A model generated the notes under the pieces. That model was given only the letters and a program-made list of their open reading frames with translations. It had not been told where the DNA came from and made no database searches. From Anas platyrhynchos (lineage: Eukaryota; Chordata; Aves; Anseriformes; Anatidae): a stretch of DNA of 64,000 nt. The position numbers and the translations under genes were made by a program. Location of the stretch: NCBI RefSeq assembly GCF_047663525.1, contig NC_092616.1, forward strand, positions 2,951,501-3,015,500. The letters run 5' to 3'. Positions 20,415 through 32,263 of this stretch are shown in pieces (within the stretch, counting starts at the first letter, position 1; each line of letters opens with the position of its first letter).

Positions 20415-21855
20415 GCAAACCCCAGCTGACTGGCGGCTAGCGAATGTTACGCCCATCTACAAGAAGGGCCGGAGGGCAGACCCGGGGAACTACAGGCCAG
20501 TCAGTTTGACCTCAGTACCAGGGAAGCTCATGGAGCAGATCCTCTTGGGAGTCATCATGCAGCACTTGAAGGGCAAGCAGGCGATCAGGCCCAGTCAGCA
20601 TGGGTTTATGGAAGGCAGATCCTGCTTGACGAACCTGATCTCCTTCTATGACGAAGTGACATGCTGGGTGGACGAGGGAAAGGCTGTGGATGTGGTCTAC
20701 CTTGACTTCAGCAAGGCTTTTGACACCGTCTCCCACAGCATTCTCCTCAAGAAACTGGCTGCTCTTGGCTTGGACTGGTGCACGCTTCGTTGGGTTCGAA
20801 ACTGGCTGGATAGCCGGGCCCAAAGAGTTGTGGTAAATGGAGTCAAGTCCAGTTGGAGGCCAGTCACTAGTGGCGTCCCCCAGGGCTCCGTGCTACGGCC
20901 GGTCCTCTTTAACATCTTCATCAATGATCTGGACGAGGGCATTGAGTGCACCCTCAGTAAGTTTGCAGATGACACCAAGCTAGGTGCGTGTGTCGATCTG
21001 CTTGAGGGTAGGAAGGCTCTGCAGGAGGATCTGGATAGGCTGCACCGATGGGCTGAGGTCAACTGCATGAAGTTAAACAAGGCCAAGTGCCAGGTCCTGC
21101 ACCTGGGGCGCAATAACCCCAAGCAGAGCTACAGGCTGGGAGATGAGTGGTTGGAGAGCTGCCAGGCAGAGAAGGACCTGGGAGTGACGGTGGACAGTCG
21201 GCTGAATATGAGCCAGCAGTGTGCTCAGGTGGCCAAGAAGGCCAACGGCATCCTGGCTTGTATCAGAAACAGTGTGACCAGCAGGGCTAGGGAGGTGATT
21301 GTCCCCCTGTACTCGGCTCTGGTGAGGCCGCACCTCGACTACTGTGTTCAGTTTTGGGCCCCTCGCTACAGGAAGGACATTGAGGTGCTTGAGAGGGTCC
21401 AGAGAAGGGCGACGAAGCTGGTGAGGGGCCTGGAGAACAGGTCCTACGAGGAGTGGCTGAGGGAGCTGGGCTTGTTCAGCCTGGAGAAGAGGAGGCTCAG
21501 GGGCGACCTTATCGCTCTCTACAGATACCTTAAAGGAGGCTGTAGTGAGGTGGGGGTTGGTCTGTTCTCCCACATGCCTGGTGACAGGACGAGGGGGAAT
21601 GGGCTAAAGTTGCGCCAGGGGAGTTTTAGGTTAGATGTTAGGAAGAACTTCTTTACTGAAAGGGTTGTTAGGCACTGGAACAGGCTGCCCAGGGAGGTGG
21701 TGGAGTCACCATCCCTGGAAGTCTTCAAAAGACATTTAGATGTGGAGCTTAGGGATATGGTTTAGTGGGGACTGTTAGTGTTAGGTCAGAGGTTGGACTC
21801 GATGATCTTGAGGTCTCTTCCAACCTAGAAATTCTGTGATTCTGTGATTCTGTGA
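20415..21855 (+). mobile_element. CR1 LINE, 5'-truncated, with long open RT frame
   Basis: A frame open from 20305 to 21765 holds the reverse-transcriptase part of CR1 ORF2. Motifs in order are [50 protein letters not shown] (catalytic), [15 protein letters not shown] and HWNRLPREV. The 3' end carries GGTTGGACTCGATGATCTTG and three ATTCTGTG units (21831-21854). The 5' third of ORF2 (endonuclease) and ORF1 are missing, so it cannot move by itself. The absence of stops over about 450 CR1 codons suggests a fairly young insertion. The 5' breakpoint is approximate. Confidence 0.92.
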
Positions 21856-21869
21856 AAGGACAGCCAGGG

Positions 21870-22560
21870 AGGGTGGGCAGATATCAGTGAAAGTAAGGAA
21901 ATGCCAGGGTGAGGCAAAGTGGAGAAGTGAAGTGCGTGCCTATAGCCTGCAGGGAGAATAGGGCAAGAATTGGACAGTGCAGGATAGCCTGTGGTGATGA
22001 AGACCACATCTTTGTCCCCCTGGCTATGGCAGTTGTCTCTGCTACTGAGGCTCATGAGAACACATGCTGTGCTCATGACAACGGGGCCTTGAAACACAGT
22101 GGGTAGGCCAGCAGGTGTCATAGCATTGTCCTTCACACAACATCACACACCTCACATCCCACTGCCCCAGGAAGAGCCCTGAGCCATGGGTGAGGGACAG
22201 AACCTCCCTGCCCAGGGGCTCGGGGCCAGGGCTTGGCCTTTCTGCTTCACCAAACAAACCAAGGCCTTTACTCAGCATCAGAGTCTCCTGCCCAGAGCCT
22301 TTGCCTACCTGCAATCATGGCCTCACATTGTCTGCTCTAACAAGTCCATGGGGAGGCTTTGTCAGTAATGACCCTCACTGGGGCCCTTTAATACTCCCAA
22401 ACACTTCAAAGTTTCCTTCTGACTTTTACTTCTCCTGCAGTTACATCATTCTCCTCTCACTACCTGAGGTTTATGGACTCAGCACCAAATGCACCATGGG
22501 GATCATTACCATTCAGCCATTTTCATCCAGTCTTCCAGACTTGTACAGTTAATTAGTGAG
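21870..22560. repeat. Low-copy block duplicated at 33600-34150
   Basis: About 22010-22380 matches 33690-34060 in direct orientation, for example the run CCCCAGGAAGAGCCCTGAG. No gene is recognised. Confidence 0.6.
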
Positions 22561-24110
22561 GTTTCAAGAATGCAGTTTAAAGAGAAAGTATTCAATGACC
22601 AGATTTCTAAGAGCATTTTCCTTATTTAAGATTATTTTCCATTAGTTTGGAGTTTTCAGAAGAACTGCTAGCATCATTCTCTAGTTGTCATGGATTCCAT
22701 GTGACTCCTAAGGAGGTCTGTATGGGTGGAAAAGCAGTCCCTTGCAGTCCCAGACTGTATGGACAACCTTGCTGCTCAGCTCTCCATCCCCACCACTTCT
22801 CTCATCAGCCACCTGGGACTTGCATCATTTTTCCTCACACCAGACTTCTCCACTGAAGTCCACAGCAGGGTGTTACAGCATCTTTTCACCAAGTCCCACC
22901 TCCTTTCCTCAGACAACTGGCTGCACACAGGCAGTTTTGGATGTTTTTATTAACATTTAACAACAAACAAGCAAACCCCAATGTCCTCAACAGAGAACCA
23001 AATCCAAGTTGCCTCCAATGAGGTCCACCTTCCACAAGGGATGACTATACAAGAAATGGGTAGGAAATGATGAATAGAAAATGCCATTACAGAGTTGGGT
23101 GTAGGGTTGATGAAGTAAAAGAGTGAAATATGGGGAAGCTTGAAGATTCCTCAAGTTCAGAGAACCAACTATGCAGGTGAGAGGTATCTGAACGATCAAA
23201 GAGTGAAGGGAGGGGAATCTGGAGAAGAATGGAGAGTGCACATGTCCAGATAGTCTGCTGGAAAAGTGACTTCCAACATGGTCTGTTTCATAAAGCAAGG
23301 CAAAAATACAAGAAAGACTAGGGAGATGAAGTGCAGAGCATAAGAGGCAGAGACATGCAAGTACAGGGGAATATTGGTATTTTTTCTCTTGCTGTAATAA
23401 ACATCCAAGGGAAAAAAATGTCATGGGACAACTCAAACATTGTATTAGAAGTGTTCAATCATTTCAGCTGACTGAAGTGTGCTGATAGAAGTGGTTGAAA
23501 TGGTTAAAATAATTGGAGGCAATGGGCCTACAGCCCAGCTCAGCTCTTCAGCCCAACTCAGGCCTACAGCCATAAAATAACAATTTTTTCTCCTGCATGG
23601 AGCCCAGTTACCATAAAACACTCCCTGCCCTGCAGTGTGTCATGCCACCCGTCACTCCTGGCACAGAGCAGATCTGTGAAATGTTGTCCTCTCCTTCCTG
23701 TTAGAGGCCCAGATGATGTAGACAATGGTATCTGAATTACCAAATGTGGGTATAGGTATAGCAAACTACGGATCAATGGGGGATAATGTGATTGGTGAGA
23801 ACTGATAATTGAGCAGGGGACTGCATGTAAGAAAAGAAGGGATTAGAGTGTCTTGAGGAGGAAGAATCCTGTGGAAGAGGAGGGGAGAGGGATGCAAGGG
23901 GCCAGCTGCATGTGGATATGGGGCTGGTCAGGGCTGGTCTGGTCAGGCCCTGTGCTTGATCACTGTCCTGCCCTCTCATTCAACTCTGTTGCTGGCTATT
24001 TGCTGTGTGAGTGTGCTCACTCCTGGGTGTGTTGGGGGTGAATCATACAATCATGGAACCACATAGCCCTGTGTGCGTCTGCACCCATGGGTAATTGCTC
24101 TATACATGTA
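22561..24110. repeat. Low-copy block duplicated at 38775-39390, plus unique DNA
   Basis: 22880-23300 matches 38775-39280 in direct orientation, for example GACATGTGCA-type stretches and GCATGGTCTGTTT. 23400-24110 shows no gene. Confidence 0.5.
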
Positions 24111-24254
24111 TTACTCTAAGAGCACAATAAATCAAATGATACCAAAGAGAATAATAACAATATTGACAATGAAAGAAGGACCAGTTGTGAGGGGAGGTAC
24201 CAAGTTAAGTCATTTCTGGAAAAAGAGGGGAAATTTGTCACTCTTCAGAAGCAT

Positions 24255-24960
24255 TCATGAAATCACTTTCCTAATAGCCCACTTGAGCTCTTTGTTCCTC
24301 ATGCTGTAGATGAGGGGGTTCAATGTTGGAGGCATCACCGAGTACAAAACTGCCATCACCAGGTTTAGGGATGGAGAGGAGATGGAGGGGGGCTTCAGGT
24401 AGGCAAAAAGGGCAGTGCTGATAAACAGAGAGACCACAAACAGGTGAGGGAGGCATGTGGAAAAGGCTTTGTGTCGCCCCTGCTCTGAGGGCATCCTCAG
24501 CACAGCCCTGAAGATCTGCACATAAGAAAAAAGAATGAAAACAAAACACACGGATGCTAACCAGACACCAACCACAAGCACCCAAAAACTCCTCAGGTAG
24601 GAGCGTGAGCAGGAGATCTTCAGGATCTGGGGGATCTCACAGAAGAACTGGTCCATGGCATTGCCTTGGCAGAGGCGAAGTGAAAATGTACTGGCAGTGA
24701 CCAGCAGAGCATTGAGAACCCCACTGCCCCAGGCAGCTGCTGCCATCTGGGCACAAGCTCTGCTGCCCAGGAGGGTCCTATAGTGCAGGGGCTTGCAGAT
24801 GGCAAAGTAGCGGTCATAGGCCATGACAGTGAGAATAAAATATTCTGCTGATATCAGAAAGGAAAAAAGAAAGACCTGTGCAGAACATGCTGAGTAGGAA
24901 ATGGCCCTGGTATCATGAAGGAAATTGGCCATGGCTTTGGGGACAGTGGTGGAGATGCAG
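24255..24960 (-). pseudogene. OR14 pseudogene lacking the N-terminal third
   Basis: The reading frame is receptor-like from CISTTVPKAMANF onward, through MAYDRYFAICKPLHY, the SY motif, KAFSTCLPHL and NPLIYSMRN, but homology stops abruptly at 24960. TM1 and TM2 and the start codon are replaced by a G-rich sequence. At the 3' end a TGA falls where the closest paralogue (35408-36367) has CGA, removing about 15 tail residues. The DRY motif is kept, although the usual V after it is F. The 3' flank (24110-24250) is the inverted copy of 36370-36480, so the two loci are an inverted duplicate pair. Confidence 0.85.
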
Positions 24961-25190
24961 GTGTTCGTATGGGCGGGGGGGGGGGGGGGAGGGGGCTTTT
25001 GAACGGCTGGGGAGGGGGCGCTGCTGGCTCCGCCTACGTCTCGTCAGCCTTCCTCACGAGGGCTGCCGGGTCCTGGCGGCTCCCTCAAGTAGGCTTGATG
25101 CCGGAAAAATTAGCTCTGCCTGGCTCGATCCCCCGCTCCGTTGCAGAACGCGTCTGCCCCAGAGCCTATTGCCTCGGCAAATGGCCAAGT
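24961..25190. other. Unexplained CpG-rich insert with a long G run
   Basis: It begins at the OR14 break and holds about 15 consecutive G (near 24977-24991), then many CpG sites in an otherwise CpG-poor area. No protein, LTR ends or OR14 homology are seen. It ends where homology to 61330 onward begins. Confidence 0.5.
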
Positions 25191-25575
25191 CATGCCTATG
25201 TACCTCAGTGACCATCTCTGCTGCCATTAGACACCAACAGGTTGCTCCTAAATCCTATGCTTGGTCTCTCCCAAATCCATGCAGCAACATGGGGAGCAAC
25301 TGCACAGCCCTGATTTTGGCACAAGCTCTGAAAGAAGAGTGAAGCATTCAGACTGCACTACGAAGATGCTGTTTTATTAAGCAGATACTAAAACCGTCAG
25401 TGCTGTCCTACTGTGAGACATGTTTAAAGAGCCTCCAGAGTAAACAGAGCGGTATCATTACTCATTACAGACATCTGCAAATGTTTCTCTAAGAACATAA
25501 ATGGTAATGACATTAAAGATAACAATGAAAATATACATATGAAACAAGGATGAGGCCTTCATGGGGATAGGAAAG
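25191..25575. repeat. OR14-unit 3' flank shared with 61330-61820
   Basis: 25200-25400 matches 61345-61565, including AATAAA signals on the minus strand at 25373-25378 and 61560-61565. It is the 3' UTR and flank of the receptor at 25576. Confidence 0.65.
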
Positions 25576-26535
25576 TCACTTGTGTGGAAAGAAGGGGAAT
25601 TTATCACTACACAGAAACATCCATGAAATCATTTGTCTAATGGCACCCTTGAGCTCCTGGTTCCTCATGCTGTAGATGAGGGGGTTCAGTGCTGGAGGCA
25701 TCACCGAGTACAGAACTGCCACCAGTAGGTCAGAGGAAGGGGAGGAAATGCTCAGGGGCTTCAGGTAGGCAAAAATGGCTGTGCTGAGAAAAAGAGAGAC
25801 CACAGCCAGGTGAGGGAGGCATGTGGAAAAGGATTTGTGCCATCCCTCCTCGGGAGACACTGTCAGCACTGCCCTGAAGATCTGTACATAGGAAAAGACA
25901 ATGAAAGCAAAACATCCAGATGTCAAACAAGCACTGAACAGAAGCACCCAAACTTCCCTGAGATAGGAGTCTGTACATGAGAGCTTGAGGATCTGGGGGA
26001 TTTCACAGAAGAATTGGTCCAAGGCATTGCCTTGGCAGAGGGGCAGGGAAAATGTACTGGCAGTGTGCAGCAGAGCATAGAGAACCCCACTGCCCCAGGC
26101 AGCTGCTGCCATCTGGGCACAAGCTCTGCTGCCCAGGAGGCTTCTGTAGTGCAGGGGCTTGCAGATGGCAACGTAGCGATCATATGCCATGATGGTGAGA
26201 ATTGAAAACTCTGCTGATATCAAGAAAACAAACAGAAAGACCTGTGCAACACATCCTGCATAGGAAATGGCCCTGGAGTCCCAGAGGGAATTGGCCATGG
26301 CTTTAGGGACAGTGGTGGAGATGCAGACCAGGTCGAGAAGGGCAAAGTTGAGGAGGAAGAAGTACATGGGGGTGTGGAGGCGGTGGTTGCAGGCTACGGC
26401 AGTGAGGATGAGGCCGTTGCCCAGGAGGGCAGCCAGGTAGATGCCCAGGAAGAGTGCGAAGTGCAGGAGCTGCAGCTCCCGCGTGTCTGCAAATGGCAGG
26501 AGGAGGAACTCGGTGATGGAGCTGCTGTTGGACAT
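25576..26535 (-). CDS. Olfactory receptor, family 14-like, intact
   Basis: A complete 319-residue receptor starting MSNSSSITEF. Visible landmarks are GN in TM1, HTPMYFFLLNFALLDL in TM2, MAYDRYVAICKPLHY at the end of TM3, the SY motif in TM5, KSFSTCLPHL at the start of TM6 and PALNPLIYSMRN in TM7, ending SDKFPFFPHK. The start at 26535 is set by paralogue alignment. Just upstream on the minus strand a pyrimidine-rich acceptor (TACTACCTGTACAG) precedes the ATG. The 5' cassette lies at 27957-28640, with a donor at 28290. It shares its 3' flank with the gene at 61822, its likely nearest relative by flank. TM2 has LLDLVC where paralogues have LLDLGC. Confidence 0.93.
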   Translation of the reverse strand: MSNSSSITEFLLLPFADTRELQLLHFALFLGIYLAALLGNGLILTAVACNHRLHTPMYFFLLNFALLDLVCISTTVPKAMANSLWDSRAISYAGCVAQVFLFVFLISAEFSILTIMAYDRYVAICKPLHYRSLLGSRACAQMAAAAWGSGVLYALLHTASTFSLPLCQGNALDQFFCEIPQILKLSCTDSYLREVWVLLFSACLTSGCFAFIVFSYVQIFRAVLTVSPEEGWHKSFSTCLPHLAVVSLFLSTAIFAYLKPLSISSPSSDLLVAVLYSVMPPALNPLIYSMRNQELKGAIRQMISWMFLCSDKFPFFPHK

Positions 26536-26544
26536 TTGCTGCCT

Positions 26545-27956
26545 GTTGGGTATAGGGATCTGTACAGGTAGTAAAAGATAATGAAAAGTTAGAACAGTCT
26601 TCTCTGAGTGAAACCTATACCGTTCCTTGTAGACCCTCCCCCTGCCATACTTACAGGCTTTTCCTTTCTCTCCTGGAATCTTTCAGTTAGCTCCACGACA
26701 TGATCTCCAGTTTTAAAGTTTACTGCACCATGAGAAGCAGGGAACTCTGCTCCTGGGCTCTTGAGGGAATCAGTCCTGACTCAGTGCAGTGAATACACAG
26801 GAGCATGGCAGCTGGGCAAAGTTTTATATTCAGATTTTGTCAGATGAAATCCTTTCTCACACAGAAGGGCATGTCAACATCTGCATTCCTGTGCTACAGA
26901 ATGTAGTTGACAGGAAGGAGTTTTAGGGGCATTTTTTTCTACATATCCCCTTCCCCCTCTTTGTGCCCAAGCAGTGTTCTCTACAGTCAGAAATTCTGAG
27001 GATTTCTGCTGCACTCACAGTGAATGGTTGTGAGACCTGAGAGGCAAAGGGATTCCCTTTAGCTCAGAGCAGGCTGAGGTGGGCTGGCTGGGCTTGTTCC
27101 CAATGGCCATGATCTTGCAGCTTTTGCAGATGGAGGATAATCACATTTCTCTTACCCTGAAAAGAAGCCAGACACTGCTAAGAGAGGAGGAATGCTCTGC
27201 CAATCCCTCAACGCCCAGCCCTTCTCAAGGTACCTGAACAAGGTCTCAGCACTACACCTCTTGCCAAGGACACCTGACGTTAATTTCTACAGCCCAATAG
27301 CATGTCCTTGCATTTAGCATCTCCTCTACTGTGTATGCCTTCCAGATATTACAAACATACTATGGGAAAGATTTCTATCAGGGCAGCTCACAGCTCAAAA
27401 GACCAAGAGGGCAGCAACTTTTTTGTTTAGGTCGGAGAGGAAGCTAGGGGTAGGTTCAGAGGAAGGGGTCTTCACTGAATGAAAAAACCATGGACTTTTC
27501 TGATGAATTAGCCCTCTGATTTACCTTCCTCTCATGCCTCGATCATATCCCTAATGACTGAAGATTTTATTTCCAGGAGCTATTTCCTTGTCTCAAGTCT
27601 TATTCCTGTTTAAGCTCATAACCTCAACCCAATCTCTGTGCAGTAATCTTTGCCCTTCAGCAACCCCCTCTATGCAGGGGACTGGCTGGTTGCCTGTGCA
27701 TGTTTACAGGTGGAAAAGGACCTGTAAAAATGCCCAGATGGGTGCAGCAAAGATGATGCTGTTACTTTTGATAGGAAGAGGAGAGTCTGAAGGCAGCTTT
27801 GGGGCAGCTCACAAACCTACTGATCATCAGTACCACAGTTCAGGAGTCTCAGCCATGAGCTTATACTTGGCAGCTCCTTTTCCATTTCTCCCTGCTATCC
27901 GTCTCCATCCAGAAGAGTAGGACACTGGCAAGAGGACAGAATATTCCTAATTGGAC
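26545..27956. other. OR14 putative 5' intron and flank, no gene recognised
   Basis: This lies between the acceptor upstream of 26535 and the cassette donor at 28290. No convincing open frame or repeat is seen. Confidence 0.4.
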
Positions 27957-28640
27957 TTTAAACATGAAAAACTTGCCTGCAAAATGCCAATGGGTGCTGT
28001 GGAGCTGTGAGCAGGCTGCTGAAGAGAGCAGCCTCCTGCCAGCAGCAGGACCCTGCCCTGCCGGGGGGGCTCCTTCCACCCGCAGCTTCTCCCCGCAGCG
28101 CCCTGGGCAGCTCCCCGGGCAGGCTGAGTGCTGAGCCTGGCAGGCGGCAGAGGCCCTGCCCCGGCACACAGCCCCTGGGGCACAGCAGGGACCCTGCTCT
28201 GCACCACAGCCCTGGACACCCCTGCCTGCACCCCCGGCTTCTCCTGCCTCCACGAACTGCGGCTGCATTGCCCTCCAGCCACAGACTTACCGGGTGCAGG
28301 GCTGGGAAGTCTTCTCCTGCAGGGAGCTCTGGGCATGCTGCCACTTCTGCCTGCCTTTAAGCACTGTGTCTCTGCAGGCAGTGCCCCCACCCCTGCTGCG
28401 CTGTGCAGAGGAGCTGCTCCTGGGCAGAGCTGTCTCTGTGCAGCGCTGCCCGCTTGCCAGGAGCTCCCCTTGGGCCCAAGAGCCCGGCCCAGCTCAGCAG
28501 CAGAGGCCCAGCCCAAGGCCTCCCTTGCTCTGCCCCCCACCAGGCTCCCTGCACATGGGGCTGCAGGGGAACCTGCTGGGAAACAGCCTGAAGGGATTCC
28601 TGGGCTTCCCTCCCTCACTTGGGTGCATACACTTCTCACA
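27957..28640 (-). promoter_or_regulatory. OR14 5' cassette, copy 2
   Basis: This is the inverted duplicate of 11540-12160. Read on minus it has CTGCACCCG then GTAAGT, with the donor at 28290. It lies 1.4-2.1 kb upstream of the receptor at 25576. The frame of about 230 codons seen in copies 1 and 4 is open here too. Confidence 0.5.
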
Positions 28641-29514
28641 TTTCTTCACAACCAGGCTCATTTCCCCTACCAGAAAATTAATTAGCTGTAACAATAACTT
28701 CTTTATTTCCCAGTATCAGTTTGGACTTGAGTTCATGGTGGGGGACATTTCTTCCTCCTTGTGGCCAGTTCCAACCTTCCAAGATGCACTTTGTGTTTTT
28801 GTTGTTGTTGTCGTTCTTTTTATCTTTCCTGCTCTTCCCTACTACCAAAGAAAGCTCCATCATGGTGGAAACCCCTCCTGAAGTAGGTATCCCAAAATAT
28901 CAGCATATTTGCCGCCTGTCAGCCAAGCAGACATAAGTCACTTCACCAACATCTTCCAAGCCTTGGGTCTGCTGCTGGCTTGCAACTTTTGTGTAGACAC
29001 AACCAAGCCTTGTGCCTTCTGTTGTCCAGTCATGAACTGAAACAGAAGGAACAGGACAACTCATATCCCAGCCTCCTTTTTGTCTGGGTCCTCCTGGGTA
29101 TGTAGGCAGAAGGGATCCCACAGTCAGCATGCCAACCAGGTGCCTTCTGCTGGCCTAGAAGGGGCACTGGCAGATGTCAGATGAACAGTACAGATCCCAG
29201 GGAGAAGTCAAGGGTGACCTGTCAGCTACTTCAGGCAGAAGTGACCTCACAGTCCCTTTCTGTGACATATTCCTGCTGCTGCCCTATCAACTGCAGGGAC
29301 AGAAGTGACCTCACAGTCACTGCCACAGTCACATTCCTCCTGCTGGGGCAGAAGATCCTGAGGCAGAGCTGAGCTGATCAGAGCATTCCCACCCATCTCG
29401 TCGTTGTGAGCTGATCAGATCCATGGCCCCTCGCATTCATCTTTGAATGCCATGTGACTGCACAACAACATCACGGCTCATGCCCTGTCACAAGGAGCAA
29501 GGCACCTAAAGCTA
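28641..29514. other. Intergenic
   Basis: 29115-29300 is a diverged relative of 30530-30680. No gene is recognised. Confidence 0.35.
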
Positions 29515-29960
29515 AGGGTTGGGAGAGAGGTTGAAGGTGAGGAGGTAAATACACAGAAAGAGGGGCCTAGGATGTTAGTTATTCATGTATGGGAATAGGG
29601 TTTACCTTTCTGGGTTAGAGATTAAGCAAAGGTTTAGTGGGAGGGTTTGGTGTTCTGCTTGGGGTGTCAGTTCTGTGGTTATGTTATGTTATAAAGCTCT
29701 TTGCTTTAGGGTTTTGTTTAGGGTATTTCTTCCAAGAACTCTAGGGTTAAGTAGAGCATTTTAATGCTAGTGTTAAGGGCAAGGATCAGCGTGAGCAAGA
29801 CAGTAAGGATAAGGGGCTATGGGCTGAGTTTTGGCTTCAAGGGATGCTTTGGGGTCAGGCATAGGAGTAGTGGATTCCTGTGTGGAGTAGCATTTAGGTT
29901 TAGGGATAAAGATTACAGGTTAAAATAGGGCAAGGGCATGCATAGGCATGACTGTCATGC
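29515..29960. repeat. Degenerate telomere-like G/T-rich sequence
   Basis: The plus strand is full of variants of GGGTTAG, GGTTTAGGG and TAAGGGTT, at loose spacing and without perfect tandem repeats. It may be decayed interstitial telomeric or subtelomeric sequence. Confidence 0.4.
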
Positions 29961-31790
29961 ATAGGCATGACTGTTTTAAGACTGTTTTATGGTAGGATCT
30001 ACATTACCTGAACCCTCTTACCTTTTCAAAATCATTAAGTTCTGCTGGCCAAGCTCCTCTTCCCTCCCATAAATCTCACATCTCTCCTGTCCAGCCTTCT
30101 CCTGACCTCCCCATATCGGTCATCTTTTTGGGAGCAGGCTTCTCATGACATTCAAGATACTCTGAGGAGTATCTGTCTCACTTCTGTTGGCTAATCTGTT
30201 CATGAGAAAGAAGCAGGTCCTAAGCCAACATGGAGCACCCTCCACAATGTGCCAAGCAGCTCTGCACCACCACAAATGTGTGTGTACCGCCTACAATTTC
30301 AGTTCCAGAATGGCTCCTATAGATGCAGGGTAACTTCTCCCAGGCCATCATGTATGCTTCAGTTTCCCCCTTGCATCTTGGAGGCAGCGGCCCCCTCTGT
30401 GTAGAAAACAGAAAGTAGTCCTGAAAGATGACTTTAGGCAAAAGCTGAAACCTTGGACATGAAAACTCGTATCAAAGACCTCTTCCCCTACGGGGCCTAC
30501 CTGGTAATTAGGAAAACTGGATCTCACAAACTATGTGCAAAGCAGGTGCCTTCTGCAGGCCTATTATGGACACTGGCAGATGTGAGCCTAAAGGCACAGA
30601 TCCCAGCCAGGAGTCAAGGGATGTCCAGTTGGCTACTTCAGGAAGAAGTCAACTCACAATGTGCTTTATAGACACTGACTTAGAACTGGATTAGGAATTT
30701 CTGAGGCACCACTTACCTATTAATACCATACCTACAGAAAAAAACCCTTTTGGCCCAGGACCTGCCCAGGTAGAAGTAATGTGGTTGTGATCCTTCCAGC
30801 CCATAACCCTGCTGCTGGATTCCCAGCTGCTCTAACACACAGGAGCCAGTTCCATGCCAGTCCTGGGAGGTGCTAGGGCAGGAGAGACCTTGCAGTTGCC
30901 ACCACTGTAGAGAAAACTGAAAGCTGCCCTGAAGGGGCATTTTAGGAAAAAAAGCTGAAATCTCTGACAGGACAACCAGAGATGTTGCGCTGAAGAGTGA
31001 GGGGGCTGTGGTGCCTGGGGCATGGGGGCACTCTGCAGGGCCGTGCTGGGCAGGCTGGGAGGCAGACCCAGCTCATGGGGTCACTACCATTGCCCCAGGA
31101 CGGCAACGAATCACTCACCAGACTCCTTTGCTGGGACTGCTCTGTGTCCTGGGACTGCAGAGCATAGAAGATGGACACTTCTCCATCAACTCAGCTTCAC
31201 GCAGGGCTCTTCAGCATTGCCCAGTCCCAGGACTTGCCCCCTCCTCCTCCATCCACAGACATACATAGGTTTCCATTTGGGGTCTCAGGCAGGACTTTAA
31301 GGATCTGCTAAATTCCTGGATTTCCTTGTTTCTCGCAGCCTTCACGCAAGTCATTTTCCTGGCCCTCCTCTCAGGTGGCACTCAGTGACCCTTCAGTAGG
31401 GGCTTTGGGCTTCCTCAGTTGTCCTGCTGCTTATTAGCACCTTCCTGGCTCCTTCCTGAGCTCAGAGGGAGCCTTTTTGTCCAGCATGTGGCCCTGCACT
31501 GGCTCTGGCTGGGACGGAGTTACTCTCTGCAGAGCAGCCCCTGTGGTGCTGTGCTTTTGATATATGAGCAGAGCAGTGTTGGTCACCAATGGCTGTAGTC
31601 ACTGTTTCTGAGAAGTGTTTGCACAGCATCAAGGCCTTCTCTGCTTCTCACTCTGTCCCACCATCGAGTGGGCTGTGGGTGGGCAAGAGGCTGGGAGGGG
31701 AACCTGCCATGACAGCCAACCCAGCCTTACCACATGTACATTCCATGGCATATAACACTGTGCTCAGCAGTGCATATTGGGGTCAACTTC
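29961..31790. other. Intergenic with diverged low-copy repeats
   Basis: 30530-30680 resembles 29115-29300, and 30985-31090 is an inverted relative of 17520-17640. No gene is recognised. Confidence 0.35.
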
Positions 31791-31794
31791 CCAA

Positions 31795-32262
31795 GACAAA
31801 GCTCAAAGGGTTGTGGTAAATGGGGCCACGTCAGACTGGCAGAAGGTCACTAGTGGGGTCCTCCAAGGCTCCATTTTAGGGCCAGTCCTCTTCAATATTT
31901 TTAGAAACGATTTGGTTGTAGGACTAGAATCAATCTCCTCATCCACATCATCATCCACATCACTCAATCCCCTCATCCACATCATTGATGAAGATATTGA
32001 AGAGAACTGGCCCCTGTACTGGGCCCTGGGGGACACCAGTAGTGACTGGCCTCCAACTGCATTTATCTGCATTTACCAGGACCCTTTGGGCCAGTTTTTA
32101 ACCAAACTAAGCATACACCTGTCCAAACACTGAACAGCCAGTTTCTCTGCAGAATGCTGTGGAAAAAGATCTCAAAGGCCTTACTGTGGCCTAGGTAGAC
32201 CACATCCAGAGCCTTTCCCTCATCCACTGAGAGCATCACCTTGTTATGACTGAGATTTGATT
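31795..32262. mobile_element. Head-to-head CR1 fragments
   Basis: 31795-31925 is plus-strand CR1 ORF2 (QRVVVNGATSDWQKVTSGVL then [12 protein letters not shown]). About 31980-32262 is minus-strand CR1 covering the same protein region and more, including VDEGKALDVVYLGHSKAF. The two halves face each other across a short ATCCACATCA-type repeat (31930-31980) and could pair as a hairpin. Confidence 0.7.
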
Positions 32263-32263
32263 T

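Noticed and set aside
24961-25190. LTR or retroviral promoter
   Set aside because: No TG...CA ends, TATA box, polyadenylation signal or target duplication could be found.
27947-28639. 230-codon open frame as a novel gene
   Set aside because: The opposite strand is open as well, the region is GC-rich and duplicated, and no domain or start context supports it.
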